Below are positions 32,412 through 41,830 of a stretch of DNA of 64,000 bases, piece after piece. This DNA is from Caballeronia telluris. GTDB lineage: Bacteria; Pseudomonadota; Gammaproteobacteria; Burkholderiales; Burkholderiaceae. How positions within the stretch are numbered: the first letter of the stretch is position 1; every line of letters starts with the position of its first letter. The stretch spans positions 124,001-188,000 of the forward strand of contig NZ_FCNZ02000012.1 of assembly GCF_001544495.1 (NCBI RefSeq). The letters are read 5' to 3'. A program made the position numbers and the translations under genes. Below the pieces are notes generated by a model, which ran no database searches, had not been told where the DNA came from, and saw only the letters and a list, made by a program, of their open reading frames with translations.

Positions 32412-33605
32412 ATGAACCAGCAAGACGACCAACAACCATCCCGCGCGATGCCTTCGACCCGCAAGACGCGTCGCGTGCTTGCCCCGGTGCTGCTCGCAGG
32501 CGTCGTGGCCGCGCTGCTCGCCGCGGGCATCCTGCCGCGGTTGCATGCGCAGACCGCGCTCACCGCGCAGACGGCATCGCTCAGCATGCAGACCGTCTCG
32601 GTCATCGTACCGCGCACGGCGCCTTCGACGCAGGAGCTGTTGCTGCCCGGCGCGGTGACCGCCTTCGCCGATGCCGCGATCTACGCCCGCACGAGCGGCT
32701 ATATCGAGCACTGGTACGCGGATATCGGCGCGCACGTGAAGAAGGGCGACGTGCTGGCGACCATCCAGACCCCCGAGCTCGACGCCCAACTTCTGCAAGC
32801 GCGCGCCGACGAAGCCACGGCGCAAGCCAACTTCGATTACGCGAAAGTCACGGCGCAACGCTGGCAGGACATGCTGAAAACGCAATCCGTCTCGCAGCAG
32901 GACGCGGACACCAAATCCGGCGACATGCAGGCCAAGCGCGCGATGTTGCAGTCTGCGCAGGCGAACGTGCGCAGGCTCGCGGAACTCGTGTCGTACGAGA
33001 AGCTCACCGCGCCCTTCGACGGCGTGGTGACCGCGCGCAATGTCGATGTGGGCGCGCTCGTGACGGCGGGCGGCGCGCCGGGGCTGGCGGCATCGGGCGG
33101 CGAGCTTTTCCATGTTGCCCAGCGCGACACGTTGCGCGTGTTCGTCGACGTCCCGCAAAACGACGCGCCTTTCTCGGCGAACACGCGGGCCTATCTCACG
33201 GTGCAGCCGTATCCCGGCCGCCGTTTCGCTGCGAACGTCGCGCGCAATGCGGGCGCGATGGACCCGGCGAGCCGCACGTTGCGCGTGGAAGTCGACGTCG
33301 CGAACGGCGATGGCGCGCTGCTGCCGGGCGCGTATGCGCAAGTGCATCTCGCGCTTCAGAACAGCAGGCCCGCGCTCGACTTGCCTGTGAGCGCGCTGCT
33401 CTTCCGGCCGGACGGCGTGACGGTGGCGACCGTCGATTCCGCGAGCAGGACGCAACTGAAAACAGTCGGTATCGGCCGCGACTTCGGCACGCATGTCGAA
33501 GTGACGAGCGGCCTCGATGCAAGCGACCGCGTGATCGACAACCCCGGCGACGCGACCACGAGCGGCGAGACCGTACGCGTCTCGAAGATGGCGAGCGCGT
33601 CATGA
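32412..33605 (+). CDS. RND efflux adaptor (membrane-fusion protein)
   Basis: The protein has 397 residues from ATG 32412. An N-terminal signal/anchor region (about 20-50, AGVVAALLAAGILPRL) precedes an adaptor with barrel-sandwich and hairpin domains: SGYIEHWYADIGAHVKKGDVLATIQTPELDAQL, a coiled-coil hairpin (AQANFDYAKVTAQRWQDMLKTQSVSQQDADTK) and EKLTAPFDGVVTARNVDVGALV. The VKKGDVLATIQTPELDAQL lipoyl-type loop is diagnostic. It bridges the RND pump to the outer-membrane channel. It starts 23 bases after the pump stop and overlaps the next gene by four bases. Confidence 0.9.
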   Translation: MNQQDDQQPSRAMPSTRKTRRVLAPVLLAGVVAALLAAGILPRLHAQTALTAQTASLSMQTVSVIVPRTAPSTQELLLPGAVTAFADAAIYARTSGYIEHWYADIGAHVKKGDVLATIQTPELDAQLLQARADEATAQANFDYAKVTAQRWQDMLKTQSVSQQDADTKSGDMQAKRAMLQSAQANVRRLAELVSYEKLTAPFDGVVTARNVDVGALVTAGGAPGLAASGGELFHVAQRDTLRVFVDVPQNDAPFSANTRAYLTVQPYPGRRFAANVARNAGAMDPASRTLRVEVDVANGDGALLPGAYAQVHLALQNSRPALDLPVSALLFRPDGVTVATVDSASRTQLKTVGIGRDFGTHVEVTSGLDASDRVIDNPGDATTSGETVRVSKMASAS

Positions 33606-35044
33606 AAAGCAATCCGATGTTGCTTCGCGTGCTCGTTGCGGGCGTCGGTTGCGCCGTGCTCGGTGCCTGTTCCACCTTGCCGCCTTATTCGCGACCGGAC
33701 GTCGCGGTGCCGGCCCATTACGCCGCCGCGCCGGGCTGGTCCGACGCCGCTCCCGCCGACCAGACGCCGCGCGGCCCGTGGTGGACCGTCTTCAACGATC
33801 CCGAGCTCGACCGGCTGGAAGCACGCGTCGATGTCTCCAACCAGACGCTGAAGAAAGCGGTATCGCAGTTGCAACAGGCCCGCGCACTGGCGGATTATCA
33901 GCAAGCAGGCTTCTGGCCGAGCGTGACGGCCGGTGTCGCGCAAAGCCGCGCGCGTACCTCGCAGAACGTGCTGGGCCATTCGCTCGCGGGCAAGACCGTG
34001 CCCGATTACTCGGCGGGACTGTCGGCGTCGTGGGAACCGGACCTGTTCGGCCGTATCGGCGACGCCGCCACGAACGCGCAGGCGAATGCCGAAGCCAGCG
34101 CGGCCGATGTCGAAGCGGTGCGCCTGTCGGTCACGAGCGAACTCGCCACCGATTACTTCAACCTGCGCTCGCTCGATACGCAAAAGAATCTGCTCGACGA
34201 CTCCGTGTCTGCCTACGCTGCGGCGCTGCGTCTCCTGAACCAGCAACTCGCGAACGGCGCGATCGATGCATCCGCGGTCGCGCAGGCGCAAGCGCAACTC
34301 GAAAGCACCCGCACCCAGGCAACCGACACCGGCGCGCAGCGCGCCCAGCTTCAGCACGCGATCGCGGTGCTGGTGGGCGAACCGGCATCGACGTTCACCG
34401 TTGCCGCCCGCGAGCAGGCCCTGTCGGTGCCCGAGGTGCCGCCCGGTGTGCCCTCCCGGTTGCTCGAACGCAGGCCGGATATCGCCGCCGCGGAGCGGCG
34501 CGTGTTCGCATCGAATGCGCAGATCGGCGAGGCGCGCGCCGCCTATTTTCCGAATCTCGTGCTGAGTGCGAGCGTGGGGCTCGAAAGCACGTTCTTCGCG
34601 CCCTGGCTGAGCGCCCCGAGTCTCTTCTGGTCGCTCGGCCCGCAACTCGCCGCCACGATCTTCGACGGCGGCCAGCGCAATGACACGCTCAAGCGTGCGC
34701 GCGCGCAATACGACGGGTCGGTCGCCGATTACCGGCAGACCGTCCTCACCTCGTTTCAGCAAGTGGAGGACGACCTGACCTCGCTGAACGCACTCGCCGA
34801 CGAAGCGCAGAGCCAGCGTCGCGCATCCGATGCGGCGGCGCTCTCGCTGCGGCTGACGACCAACCGCTATCAGGCGGGCGCGGTGAGCTATCTGGACGTG
34901 GTGACCGCGCAGACCATCGCACTCACCAACGAGCGCACGGCCGAACAGATCGACGCGCGGCGGGTGATCGCGTGCGTGCAACTGCTCGTGGCGCTGGGAG
35001 GAGGATGGCAGGACACGGCGAGCGCCTTGGCAAGCGCGAAATGA
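33602..35044 (+). CDS. Outer-membrane efflux lipoprotein (NodT/OprM family)
   Basis: This 480-residue protein has a lipoprotein signal ending at VLGAC (Cys23). Two TolC-like outer-membrane-efflux repeats follow, including PWWTVFNDPELDRLEARVDVSNQTLKKA and ADYQQAGFWPSVTAGVAQSR. Later come LLERRPDIAAAERRVFASNAQIGEARAAYFPNLVLSASVG and TNRYQAGAVSYLDVVTAQT, the NodT signature. It forms a trimeric channel to the outside. The ATGA overlap with the adaptor shows translational coupling, so the three pump genes form one operon. Confidence 0.92.
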   Translation: MKSNPMLLRVLVAGVGCAVLGACSTLPPYSRPDVAVPAHYAAAPGWSDAAPADQTPRGPWWTVFNDPELDRLEARVDVSNQTLKKAVSQLQQARALADYQQAGFWPSVTAGVAQSRARTSQNVLGHSLAGKTVPDYSAGLSASWEPDLFGRIGDAATNAQANAEASAADVEAVRLSVTSELATDYFNLRSLDTQKNLLDDSVSAYAAALRLLNQQLANGAIDASAVAQAQAQLESTRTQATDTGAQRAQLQHAIAVLVGEPASTFTVAAREQALSVPEVPPGVPSRLLERRPDIAAAERRVFASNAQIGEARAAYFPNLVLSASVGLESTFFAPWLSAPSLFWSLGPQLAATIFDGGQRNDTLKRARAQYDGSVADYRQTVLTSFQQVEDDLTSLNALADEAQSQRRASDAAALSLRLTTNRYQAGAVSYLDVVTAQTIALTNERTAEQIDARRVIACVQLLVALGGGWQDTASALASAK

Positions 35045-35063
35045 ACCGGACCGCCGCGTCGCT

Positions 35064-35459
35064 TCAAGGGCCTTTGGATGCCAGACGAATGCGCGCGGCG
35101 CAGCGTTCGAATGCCGTGGCGAGCTCGTTCAGCGTGGCGCTGTCGGCGCCTGACAGAAGAAGACAGTCGTCCACGAGTGCGGACAAGGATGCGAGCTGCT
35201 GATCGACGGCATACCGGCTGCCGTCCGGCCGCGTGTTCCACAACAGATGCGACGCCGGCGGATTCGGCTGAGGCAGATACACGGCGACGCACGCGGGTTC
35301 CGCGCCCATGGGCGGCAACAGTTCCATTTCGACGGACTCGAGCAGGCCGCCGTTCGCGTTCGCAATGATCGTCATAAAGGCCGCGTGCGGGTCGCAATGC
35401 AATCGCTCATTTTCCGCCAGCAAACTTAGCAGATCCTTAGCTCGGGTCAACGCGCGCAT
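35064..35459 (-). CDS. Small protein of unknown function
   Basis: This 131-residue soluble protein opens MRALTRAKDLLSLLAENERLHCDPHAAFMTIIANANGGLLESVEMELL. It has no signal peptide or membrane segment, and no family is recognised. Pattern and composition are of a real protein (regular helices in LASLSALVDDCLLLSG). It converges with the pump operon (20 bases apart) and lies next to the 11-bp repeats at 35465-35508, which sit just ahead of its start and could carry its promoter as well as that of the next gene. Confidence 0.55.
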   Translation of the reverse strand: MRALTRAKDLLSLLAENERLHCDPHAAFMTIIANANGGLLESVEMELLPPMGAEPACVAVYLPQPNPPASHLLWNTRPDGSRYAVDQQLASLSALVDDCLLLSGADSATLNELATAFERCAARIRLASKGP

Positions 35460-35464
35460 TAAGG

Positions 35465-35508
35465 GGCTACTAAGCGGCTACTAGACGGCTACTAAGCGAC
35501 TACTAAGT
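35465..35508. repeat. Four tandem 11-bp repeats (CTTAGTAGCCG type)
   Basis: On the plus strand, GGCTACTAAGC (35465-35475), GGCTACTAGAC (35476-35486), GGCTACTAAGC (35487-35497) and GACTACTAAGT (35498-35508) follow without gaps. Read on the minus strand, CTTAGTAG recurs every 11 bases, one helical turn. Direct repeats at 11-base spacing are the classic binding pattern of OmpR/PhoB-type response regulators (PmrA boxes are CTTAAT-N5-CTTAAT). They lie between divergent genes, upstream of 35603-38796. Confidence 0.8.
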
Positions 35509-35602
35509 CACGCTGCCCAAAGTTGCTTCCGACACGACGCGCAGGCCATGCCATCCCGTCCCGGGAAGCGGCTGCGCGCACGCCCTTTCGCGAGGCATGT
35601 TC

Positions 35603-36382
35603 ATGGCTAAGAACCGAAGCGCCTATCTGACCCGAGCCATCAACAAGGTGCCGGAGGTGACGCTCGCCTTCTGGATCATCAAGATCATGTCGACAACGGT
35701 CGGCGAAACCGGCGCGGACTATCTTGCCGTGAACGTCGGCCTCGGGGCGATCGTCACCGATGCGATCACGGCCGCGCTGCTCATCGTCGCGCTCCTTGCG
35801 CAACTGCGCTCGCGCCGCTTCGTGCCGTGGATTTACTGGCTCACGGTCGTGCTGGTGAGCGTGGTAGGCACGCAGATCACCGACGCGCTCACCGACGGCG
35901 CCGGCGTCAGCCTCTACGCGAGCACGGCCTGCTTCGGCGTGATGCTCGCGGCAATTTTCTGGTTCTGGTATCGCGCGGAAGGCACGCTGTCGATTCGCGC
36001 GATCGATTCCCGCCCTCGCGAACTCTTCTACTGGGGGGCCATCCTCTGCACGTTCGCGCTCGGCACCGCTGCCGGCGACCTCGCGACCGAAGCGCTCGGC
36101 CTTGGCTTCTCGCTCGGCGTGGTGATCTTCAGCGCACTGATCGCGCTCACGGCGTTCGCCGCGTACCTCGGACTGAACCGCGTGACGGCCTTCTGGATCG
36201 CCTACGTCCTGACCCGTCCGTTGGGCGCGTCGCTCGGCGACCTGCTCTCGCAGTCGCGCACGTATGGCGGCGTCGGCCTCGGGACGATCTACACCAGTGC
36301 CATTTTTCTGACGATTATCGTTGCGCTCGTGGCTTACGTGAGCATCGCGAAGCCGAAAGCGGACGAATCGTCGCTTGCCTGA
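35603..36382 (+). CDS. COG4705-type uncharacterised membrane protein
   Basis: The protein has 259 residues from the second ATG at 35603. The GAGG ribosome-binding site is seven bases upstream of it, too close to the first ATG at 35597. About eight transmembrane segments are present. Repeats of the type [29 protein letters not shown] and [34 protein letters not shown] match the COG4705 membrane-anchored family, which carries duplicated ET/GD motifs in two or more repeats. Function is unknown. It shares an operon with a secreted protein and a two-component pair and lies directly downstream of the CTTAG repeats. Confidence 0.82.
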   Translation: MAKNRSAYLTRAINKVPEVTLAFWIIKIMSTTVGETGADYLAVNVGLGAIVTDAITAALLIVALLAQLRSRRFVPWIYWLTVVLVSVVGTQITDALTDGAGVSLYASTACFGVMLAAIFWFWYRAEGTLSIRAIDSRPRELFYWGAILCTFALGTAAGDLATEALGLGFSLGVVIFSALIALTAFAAYLGLNRVTAFWIAYVLTRPLGASLGDLLSQSRTYGGVGLGTIYTSAIFLTIIVALVAYVSIAKPKADESSLA

Positions 36383-36401
36383 CCTCACTAGGGAGAAGAA
36401 G

Positions 36402-36821
36402 ATGAAAACGCCACGTCTTGTCACCGTCGCACTGAGCATCGTGTTGGGCGCAGCCACCTTCGGCACCGCATTCACGCCTGACGGATTCGCACTGATCGGC
36501 TCGATTCAGGCCGCGACCGCATCGAAGCTCGGCGACCTCGCGCCGTTCAGGGCGATCGTCGTGGATACGGCCGCGCGGGTCGACAAGGGCGACCTCGCTG
36601 GCGCGAAGACGCGCATCAAGGATCTGGAGACATCGTGGGACGAAGCGGAGCCGTCGCTCAAGCCGCGCGCGGCGCCGGACTGGCATACGGTCGACAAGGC
36701 GATCGACCGTGCGCTCGATGCGCTGCGGGCCAAGGCGCCCGATCAGGCGAACTGCAAGCAGGCGTTAGCGGATTTGCTCGCGACTATGGATCGCATCGGC
36801 GCCTGTCACGGCACATGTTGA
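36402..36821 (+). CDS. Small exported helical protein
   Basis: The protein has 139 residues from ATG 36402, behind GGGAGAAG. A signal-like stretch (about 1-38, [24 protein letters not shown]) leads into a helical mature part ([70 protein letters not shown]). The [18 protein letters not shown] region is typical of small proteins found next to QseBC-like pairs. It ends with Cys residues (IGACHGTC). The operon position, between the membrane protein and the two-component pair, suggests it is part of an envelope stress or metal sensing unit. Confidence 0.7.
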   Translation: MKTPRLVTVALSIVLGAATFGTAFTPDGFALIGSIQAATASKLGDLAPFRAIVVDTAARVDKGDLAGAKTRIKDLETSWDEAEPSLKPRAAPDWHTVDKAIDRALDALRAKAPDQANCKQALADLLATMDRIGACHGTC

Positions 36822-36838
36822 GCTAATCGGGGCACGGG

Positions 36839-37501
36839 ATGCGAGTGTTGCTGGTAGAAGATGACCGCATGATCGGCGAGGCGGTGCAGGATGCGCTGCG
36901 AGACGACAGCTACGCAGCCGACTGGGTGCGCGACGGCAAGCTCGCGCTCAGGAGCTTGGAGACGCACGTCTACGACGCGATACTGCTCGATCTCGGCCTG
37001 CCGGGCAAGGACGGACTCGACGTGCTGCGCGCCGTGCGCCAGGCGGGAAGTCTCGTGCCGGTACTGATCATCACCGCGCGCGACTGCATCGACGACCGCA
37101 TTCTCGGCCTCGATGCGGGCGCCGACGACTATCTGCTCAAACCGTTCCACATGTCGGAGTTGAAAGCCCGCATGCGCGCGGTGATCCGGCGGCGCGGCGG
37201 GCAGGCCGCGCCGGTCATGAGCAACGGCCTCATCACGCTCGATCCCGCGACCCGCGAAGCCAGTTCCGGGCCGCACTTCTCGCGCCTGTCGAGCCGCGAG
37301 TTCGCGCTGCTGCAGGCGCTCCTGATCCGCCCCGGCGCGATCCTGTCGCGCGCCGAACTGGAAGCGCGCATCTATGGCTGGAACGAGGAAGTCGAGAGCA
37401 ACGCAGTGGAATTCCTGATCCATTCGTTGCGCAAGAAGCTGGGCACCGCGGCCATCAAGAATGTGCGCGGTGTCGGCTGGATGGTGTCGAAAGCGCCATG
37501 A
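36839..37501 (+). CDS. OmpR-family response regulator (QseB/PmrA-like)
   Basis: This 220-residue regulator has a receiver domain with the phospho-acceptor Asp51 (ILLDLGLPGKDG). Acidic residues at 8-9 and the K in YLLKPF complete the active site. A winged-helix output (about 125-220) has LSSREFALLQALLIRPGAILSRAELEARIYG and KKLGTAAIKNVRGVGWMVS. The sensor kinase gene overlaps its stop by 4 bp. Candidate binding sites are the four CTTAG repeats at 35465-35508. Proteins of this branch often control lipid A modification, metal and envelope genes. Confidence 0.9.
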   Translation: MRVLLVEDDRMIGEAVQDALRDDSYAADWVRDGKLALRSLETHVYDAILLDLGLPGKDGLDVLRAVRQAGSLVPVLIITARDCIDDRILGLDAGADDYLLKPFHMSELKARMRAVIRRRGGQAAPVMSNGLITLDPATREASSGPHFSRLSSREFALLQALLIRPGAILSRAELEARIYGWNEEVESNAVEFLIHSLRKKLGTAAIKNVRGVGWMVSKAP

Positions 37502-38796
37502 CGCAATCGCTTCAGTTCAGGTTGTCGGCGTGGCTGTCGGCGCTCGTGGTGGCGATCGCGGTCGTCGCGGGCGTGATTGCGTTCAAGACGGCCTTTCACG
37601 AAGCGAACGAACTGCAGGACGATCAGCTCGAACAAATCGCCCTGCTCATCACGCCGCAGAGCCTCGGCGTGATGGAGCACGAGGCGCTCGCCAACGTCGC
37701 GAATCCGGCGGACCTCGAAGCGAAGCTCGTGATCCAGACGACGCTCGAGCACAGGCCGCTCGCGCTCGCCGCCAATCTGCCCGACGGCTTGCAGAACGCG
37801 AGCGTGCAAGGCGTGCCGTGGCGGATCGTCGTAAAGACGCTCGCGAGCGGGACGCGCGTCGTGGTCGGCCAGCAGACGGCCGGACGCGACGAGATCGCGC
37901 GCAACAGCGCGCTTGCCACCGTCATGCCGTTCGGAACGCTCGCGCTCGTGCTGCTCGTCGTGTTGCATCTCGTGGTGCGCCGCATGTTCAGGCCGCTCGC
38001 CTTGCTCGCCACGAGTCTGGACAACCGGCCCGAACACGACCTCTCCGCACTCGCCGGCGATGCGCTCCCGAGCGAGATCGCGCCATTCGTCGTGGCGATC
38101 AACCGGCTGCTCGGGCGCGTCGAGACATCGGTGGCCGCGCAGCGCCGCTTCGTTGCCGATGCCGCGCATGAACTACGCTCGCCGCTGACTGCGCTCTCGC
38201 TGCAGGCCGAGCGGCTCGATGCCAGCGACATGCCGGACGCGGCGCGCAAGCGGCTCACGTCGATGCGCTGCGGTATCGATCGCACCCGCGTGCTGCTCAA
38301 CCAGCTTCTGACGCTCGCTCGCCTGCAGGACAAGCCGCGCGCGTCGTCCGCTGCCGAATTACGCGTGCACGCCGTCTTTCGCCATGTCCTCGAAGACCTG
38401 ATGCCGCTCGCCGAGGAACGGCGCGTCGATATCGGCGTGTCGGGCGACGAAGACGTGCTCGTGCACGCGCCCGAAGCGGACCTCACGATACTGGTGAGGA
38501 ACCTCGTCGACAACGCAATTCGCTATACGCCGGAAGGGGGATCGGTCGATCTCTCGACCGGCATCGCCGACGGACGGCCGTGGATTTGCGTGACGGATAC
38601 GGGTCCCGGCATCGCGCCCGAGGAGCGAGCGCGCGTGTTCGATCCGTTCTATCGCGTGCTTGGAAGCGATGTGGATGGCTCGGGGCTGGGCTTGTCGATC
38701 GTCGGGAGCATCGCTGCGCGCATCGGCGCGCAGATCGAGTTGTCCGACGGCGAGCCCAGCGGGCTCGTCGCGACGGTGACGCTCGCGCGCGTGTGA
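37498..38796 (+). CDS. Sensor histidine kinase (QseC/PmrB-like)
   Basis: The protein has 432 residues. TM1 (about 8-30) and TM2 (about 140-162) bracket a short periplasmic sensor of roughly 110 residues. There is no HAMP of usual length. The H-box has His224 in VADAAHELRSPLTALSLQAERL. The ATPase domain follows with NLVDNAIRYTPEGGSVDLST and DTGPGIAPEERARVFDPFYRVLGSDVDGSGLGLSIV. It phosphorylates the regulator encoded just upstream, to which it is coupled by overlap. The signal is unknown. Confidence 0.9.
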   Translation: MTQSLQFRLSAWLSALVVAIAVVAGVIAFKTAFHEANELQDDQLEQIALLITPQSLGVMEHEALANVANPADLEAKLVIQTTLEHRPLALAANLPDGLQNASVQGVPWRIVVKTLASGTRVVVGQQTAGRDEIARNSALATVMPFGTLALVLLVVLHLVVRRMFRPLALLATSLDNRPEHDLSALAGDALPSEIAPFVVAINRLLGRVETSVAAQRRFVADAAHELRSPLTALSLQAERLDASDMPDAARKRLTSMRCGIDRTRVLLNQLLTLARLQDKPRASSAAELRVHAVFRHVLEDLMPLAEERRVDIGVSGDEDVLVHAPEADLTILVRNLVDNAIRYTPEGGSVDLSTGIADGRPWICVTDTGPGIAPEERARVFDPFYRVLGSDVDGSGLGLSIVGSIAARIGAQIELSDGEPSGLVATVTLARV

Positions 38797-38826
38797 TCGC
38801 GCCGAGGCGTACGCATCACACTCGTT

Positions 38827-39108
38827 TCAGTTCGACGCATACGCTTCGGTCGCGCCGGCATCGCCCGTGGATTGCGCGAACGAGCCCATCTTCCCTTCAT
38901 GCCGCGCTTCGAAGATCGCACGGTTGCGGGCAATCGCGCGCTGGCCCGGCGGATAGTCGACAGAGGATGAAGGCGCGAAACCCTTCGCCTCGGCCTGCAC
39001 GAGTTGCTGCCTGACCTCCGCGCGGGTCAGTCCGCCGGCGTGCGCCGACGCTTGCGTCGCGACGGCAACCGTGATCGATGCAAGCAGAAACAATGCGGTC
39101 TTCTTCAT
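38827..39108 (-). CDS. DUF4148-family exported protein
   Basis: This 93-residue protein has a signal peptide (MKKTALFLLASITVAVATQASAHA). The mature part has LTRAEVRQQLVQAEAKGFAPSSSVDYPPGQ and AIFEARHEG. The LTRAEVRxxLxxxExxGFxPS pattern plus YP turn is the DUF4148 core. It is one of three such proteins in this window. Proteins of this family are periplasmic and of unknown role. It is convergent with the kinase gene and runs toward it. Confidence 0.82.
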   Translation of the reverse strand: MKKTALFLLASITVAVATQASAHAGGLTRAEVRQQLVQAEAKGFAPSSSVDYPPGQRAIARNRAIFEARHEGKMGSFAQSTGDAGATEAYASN

Positions 39109-39169
39109 GATGATTTCCCTTTTCGACAGTTGAACGAGTGCGCCCGGCGGGCGCGACTCGATTCATGAC

Positions 39170-39460
39170 TCATTGCGCGGCCGCGTGACCTGCGCCTGAA
39201 ACGCCATTCGAGGCGGCCCCGTCCTGCGCACCGCCGTAAGCGACCGAAGGAGCATGCATCGCCGCGACCTTGGCTTCTGCAACTTGAAGCGCGTTCGGAT
39301 AGTCCGCGTCGTGCGTGCTCGGCCGATAACCGGCCGCTTCCAGTTGCACGAGATCCGCGCGTACTTGCGCGCGCGTCACGGGGCCGCCCGTCGTCTGGGC
39401 AAAAGACGCCAGCGGTGCCAGCATCGCGGTCGCCAGGACCGCGCACAGGATTTTCTTCAT
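39170..39460 (-). CDS. DUF4148-family exported protein
   Basis: The protein has 96 residues from ATG 39460 (MKKILCAVLATAMLAPLASFAQ, signal peptide). A frame that opens upstream to 39625 lacks this start context. The mature part has VTRAQVRADLVQLEAAGYRPSTHDADYPNALQVAEAKVAA, the DUF4148 motif, followed by an Ala/Gly-rich tail. It lies 61 bases upstream of the start of the other DUF4148 gene in the same orientation, so they may be co-transcribed and arose by duplication. A MKK start is common to both. Confidence 0.82.
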   Translation of the reverse strand: MKKILCAVLATAMLAPLASFAQTTGGPVTRAQVRADLVQLEAAGYRPSTHDADYPNALQVAEAKVAAMHAPSVAYGGAQDGAASNGVSGAGHAAAQ

Positions 39461-39673
39461 GATGATCAACCTCCAGGAATCAATGACAAAGGTCTCATCC
39501 GAACCGATGGAACCGGATGAAGCCTGCTTGGACGCCGCTCTTTGAATGATTGGCGTTGAAGTCATTGTGGTGCCCGGAGACCGACACGATACTGACGCGG
39601 ACGTTACAAGTTTGATAACTTGCACGATAAGTTTCGTCGCGCGCGAAGACGCGATGACGGCGTCGGCCTGCTT

Positions 39674-41077
39674 CTATTGCGGAGGGAAGGACAGCACGAA
39701 ACGCGTGTTGCGCGCATCGCTTTCGGCGTGCACGCGGCCGTCATGCAACTCCATGATGCTCCGGACGATCGCCAGCCCGAGACCCGACGAACCGCTCGCA
39801 GGACCGCCGGCGCGCGACGGATCGCCACGGTAGAAGCGGTCGAAGATGCGTTCGAGCAAGAGAGGATCGATAGGCGCGCCCTCGTTCTCGACGGTCACCC
39901 GCACCCCGGCGGCATCCGCGCAGGCGACGAGCCTGATCGCGCCTTCGCGCGGCGTATGACGCACCGCATTGGCAAGCAGATTGCTCACCGCGCGCCTGAA
40001 AAGCTCGACGTCGGCCCGGAGATGACCGGACCCGCTCACGGTCAGATGCACGCCCGCCTCTTCCGCGAGTCCTTCGAAGTATTCGGCGATGCGGTGCAGT
40101 TCCCCGGCCACCTCGAACTCGCGCATATGCCGCGAGAACTGCGGATGCTCCGCGCGCGCGAGGAACAACACGTTTTCGATCATCCGCGAGAGACGGTCGC
40201 ACTCTTCGAGATTCGACGCGAGAAGTGCCTGATATTCGTCGACCGAACGGGGCCGTGCGAGCGCGACTTCCGTCGCACCGCGCATGTTGGCAAGCGGCGT
40301 GCGCATGTCGTGAGCGAGATCGGCGGTGAACTGCGAAAGACGCTGGAAACTGCGCTCCAGCCCCGCGAGCATGCCGTTGATCGACACGATGAGCGGCTCC
40401 AGTTCGCTCGGCACGCCTTCCACCGCGATGCGCGTGTCGAGCTTGTCGACCGTCACGCCCGCCGCATTCTCGGCCATCTCGCGCAGCGGGCTGAGCGCGC
40501 GGCGCACGAGAAAATAACCGATGGCGAACGTCAGCAGAACGCCCGCGACACCGGCCAGATGCAGCCGGTCACGATAGCGGTCGAGCAGCAGCCAGCGGTC
40601 GCGCATGTTGCGCACGATCGCGATGGTCGCGACCGTTCCGTCGCCGAGCTTGGCATCGACGGCCAGAATGCGCAGCGGATCGCCGTCCGGTGCCGTGGCC
40701 GCAAAGATGGCGTTGTCGGTGATCCGCGCGGCCGCAGGGACGCGTGCGGAAGCGGGCGTCAGCCCCTCGGCGGCGCCGCCGAGATTGTGCTGCAGCAGGA
40801 GTTTGCCCGACGCATCCGCGATGCCGATGGAGAGCGCCTCGTTGCCGAGCACCTGGCTCTCCAGCCGCTCGTTGAATCGGCGGATGTCCGCGAAATTCTG
40901 CAATTCCTCCGCGAGACGCCGCGTGTGCCGTGCGGCCAGCACGATGTCGAGATCGTCCTGCACGCGCACCTGCCGCTCCAGCGCGAAGTACACGAAGCTG
41001 CCGACCATAGCGAATACGGCGAGCGTGGTGGCGGCGAAGGCGAAGGCGAGCGTCGTGGTGAGCGAACGCGCGCGCAT
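39674..41077 (-). CDS. Sensor histidine kinase (CusS/IrlS heavy-metal type)
   Basis: This 467-residue kinase has TM1 (about 8-32) and TM2 (about 172-192), with a periplasmic sensor between them. A HAMP segment follows (RRALSPLREMAENAAGVTVDKLDTRI). The H-box His256 lies in FTADLAHDMRTPLANMRGATEVAL. The ATP-binding part carries NLLANAVRHTPREGAIRLV and GSSGLGLAIVRSIMELHDGRV. The layout matches IrlS/CusS-type kinases, which often sense metal or oxidative conditions. The cognate regulator lies upstream with a one-base overlap. Confidence 0.9.
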   Translation of the reverse strand: MRARSLTTTLAFAFAATTLAVFAMVGSFVYFALERQVRVQDDLDIVLAARHTRRLAEELQNFADIRRFNERLESQVLGNEALSIGIADASGKLLLQHNLGGAAEGLTPASARVPAAARITDNAIFAATAPDGDPLRILAVDAKLGDGTVATIAIVRNMRDRWLLLDRYRDRLHLAGVAGVLLTFAIGYFLVRRALSPLREMAENAAGVTVDKLDTRIAVEGVPSELEPLIVSINGMLAGLERSFQRLSQFTADLAHDMRTPLANMRGATEVALARPRSVDEYQALLASNLEECDRLSRMIENVLFLARAEHPQFSRHMREFEVAGELHRIAEYFEGLAEEAGVHLTVSGSGHLRADVELFRRAVSNLLANAVRHTPREGAIRLVACADAAGVRVTVENEGAPIDPLLLERIFDRFYRGDPSRAGGPASGSSGLGLAIVRSIMELHDGRVHAESDARNTRFVLSFPPQ

Positions 41078-41754
41078 CAGTCGGTCTCTTGGGTATTGAT
41101 CACGTAGCCGACACCGCGCACGGTCTGGATCAGCTTGACGTCGAAGTCGTCGTCGATCTTCGCGCGCAGGCGGCGGATCGCCACTTCCACCACGTTGGTG
41201 TCGCTGTCGAAGTTCATGTCCCAGACGTAGGACGCGATCTGCGTGCGGCTCAGCACTTCGCCGTGCCGCCGCGCGAGCAGTTGCAGCAACGCGAATTCGC
41301 GCGGCGTGAGCTCGATGCGCCTGCCCGCGCGACGCACCTTGCGACGCGTCACGTCGATCTCCAGATCGCCGAGCGAGATGAGGTCGCTTTCACGCAACGG
41401 ACCGCGACGCGCAAGCGTCCTCACGCGTGCCAGCAATTCGACGAACGCAAACGGCTTCACGAGATAGTCGTCTGCGCCGAGTTCGAGTCCGCGCACGCGA
41501 TCGGCGACGTCGTCGCGGGCAGTGAGGAAGATGACCGGCGTGGCCTTCGTCTGACGCAGATTGCGCACGACCGTCCAGCCATCCATGGTCGGGAGCATTA
41601 CGTCGAGCACGATGACGTCGTAGTTCTCTTCCTGCGCGAGGATCAGCCCTTCGGCGCCATCGCCCACGACGTCGACCAGATAGCCGGCTTCTTCAAGTCC
41701 CTTCTTGATGTATGCGCCTGCCTTTTGCTCGTCTTCGACTATCAGAATGCGCAT
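41077..41754 (-). CDS. OmpR-family response regulator (IrlR/CusR-like)
   Basis: This 225-residue regulator ([33 protein letters not shown]) has the acceptor Asp51 ([14 protein letters not shown]) and the signature [26 protein letters not shown]. The output winged helix has [42 protein letters not shown] and [11 protein letters not shown]. The [20 protein letters not shown] opening is typical of IrlR/CopR/CusR heavy-metal regulators. Its stop shares one base with the kinase start. Possible targets include the metal-linked genes at 42287-43930. Confidence 0.9.
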   Translation of the reverse strand: MRILIVEDEQKAGAYIKKGLEEAGYLVDVVGDGAEGLILAQEENYDVIVLDVMLPTMDGWTVVRNLRQTKATPVIFLTARDDVADRVRGLELGADDYLVKPFAFVELLARVRTLARRGPLRESDLISLGDLEIDVTRRKVRRAGRRIELTPREFALLQLLARRHGEVLSRTQIASYVWDMNFDSDTNVVEVAIRRLRAKIDDDFDVKLIQTVRGVGYVINTQETD

Positions 41755-41830
41755 CCGGCGACCTCATCGTGGGCAATTGACCATGCCTGCGATCTTACGC
41801 CGCGCCCACCAGCGCGCGATTACAAAAGCG

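Noticed and set aside
29099..32617. 1172-residue antisense open frame opposite the RND pump gene
   Set aside because: Arg/His-rich composition and no recognisable domain; a mirror of the RND gene in GC-rich DNA.
35465..35508. CRISPR-like repeat array
   Set aside because: The repeats are 11 bases without spacers; they are tandem regulatory-type repeats, not CRISPR.
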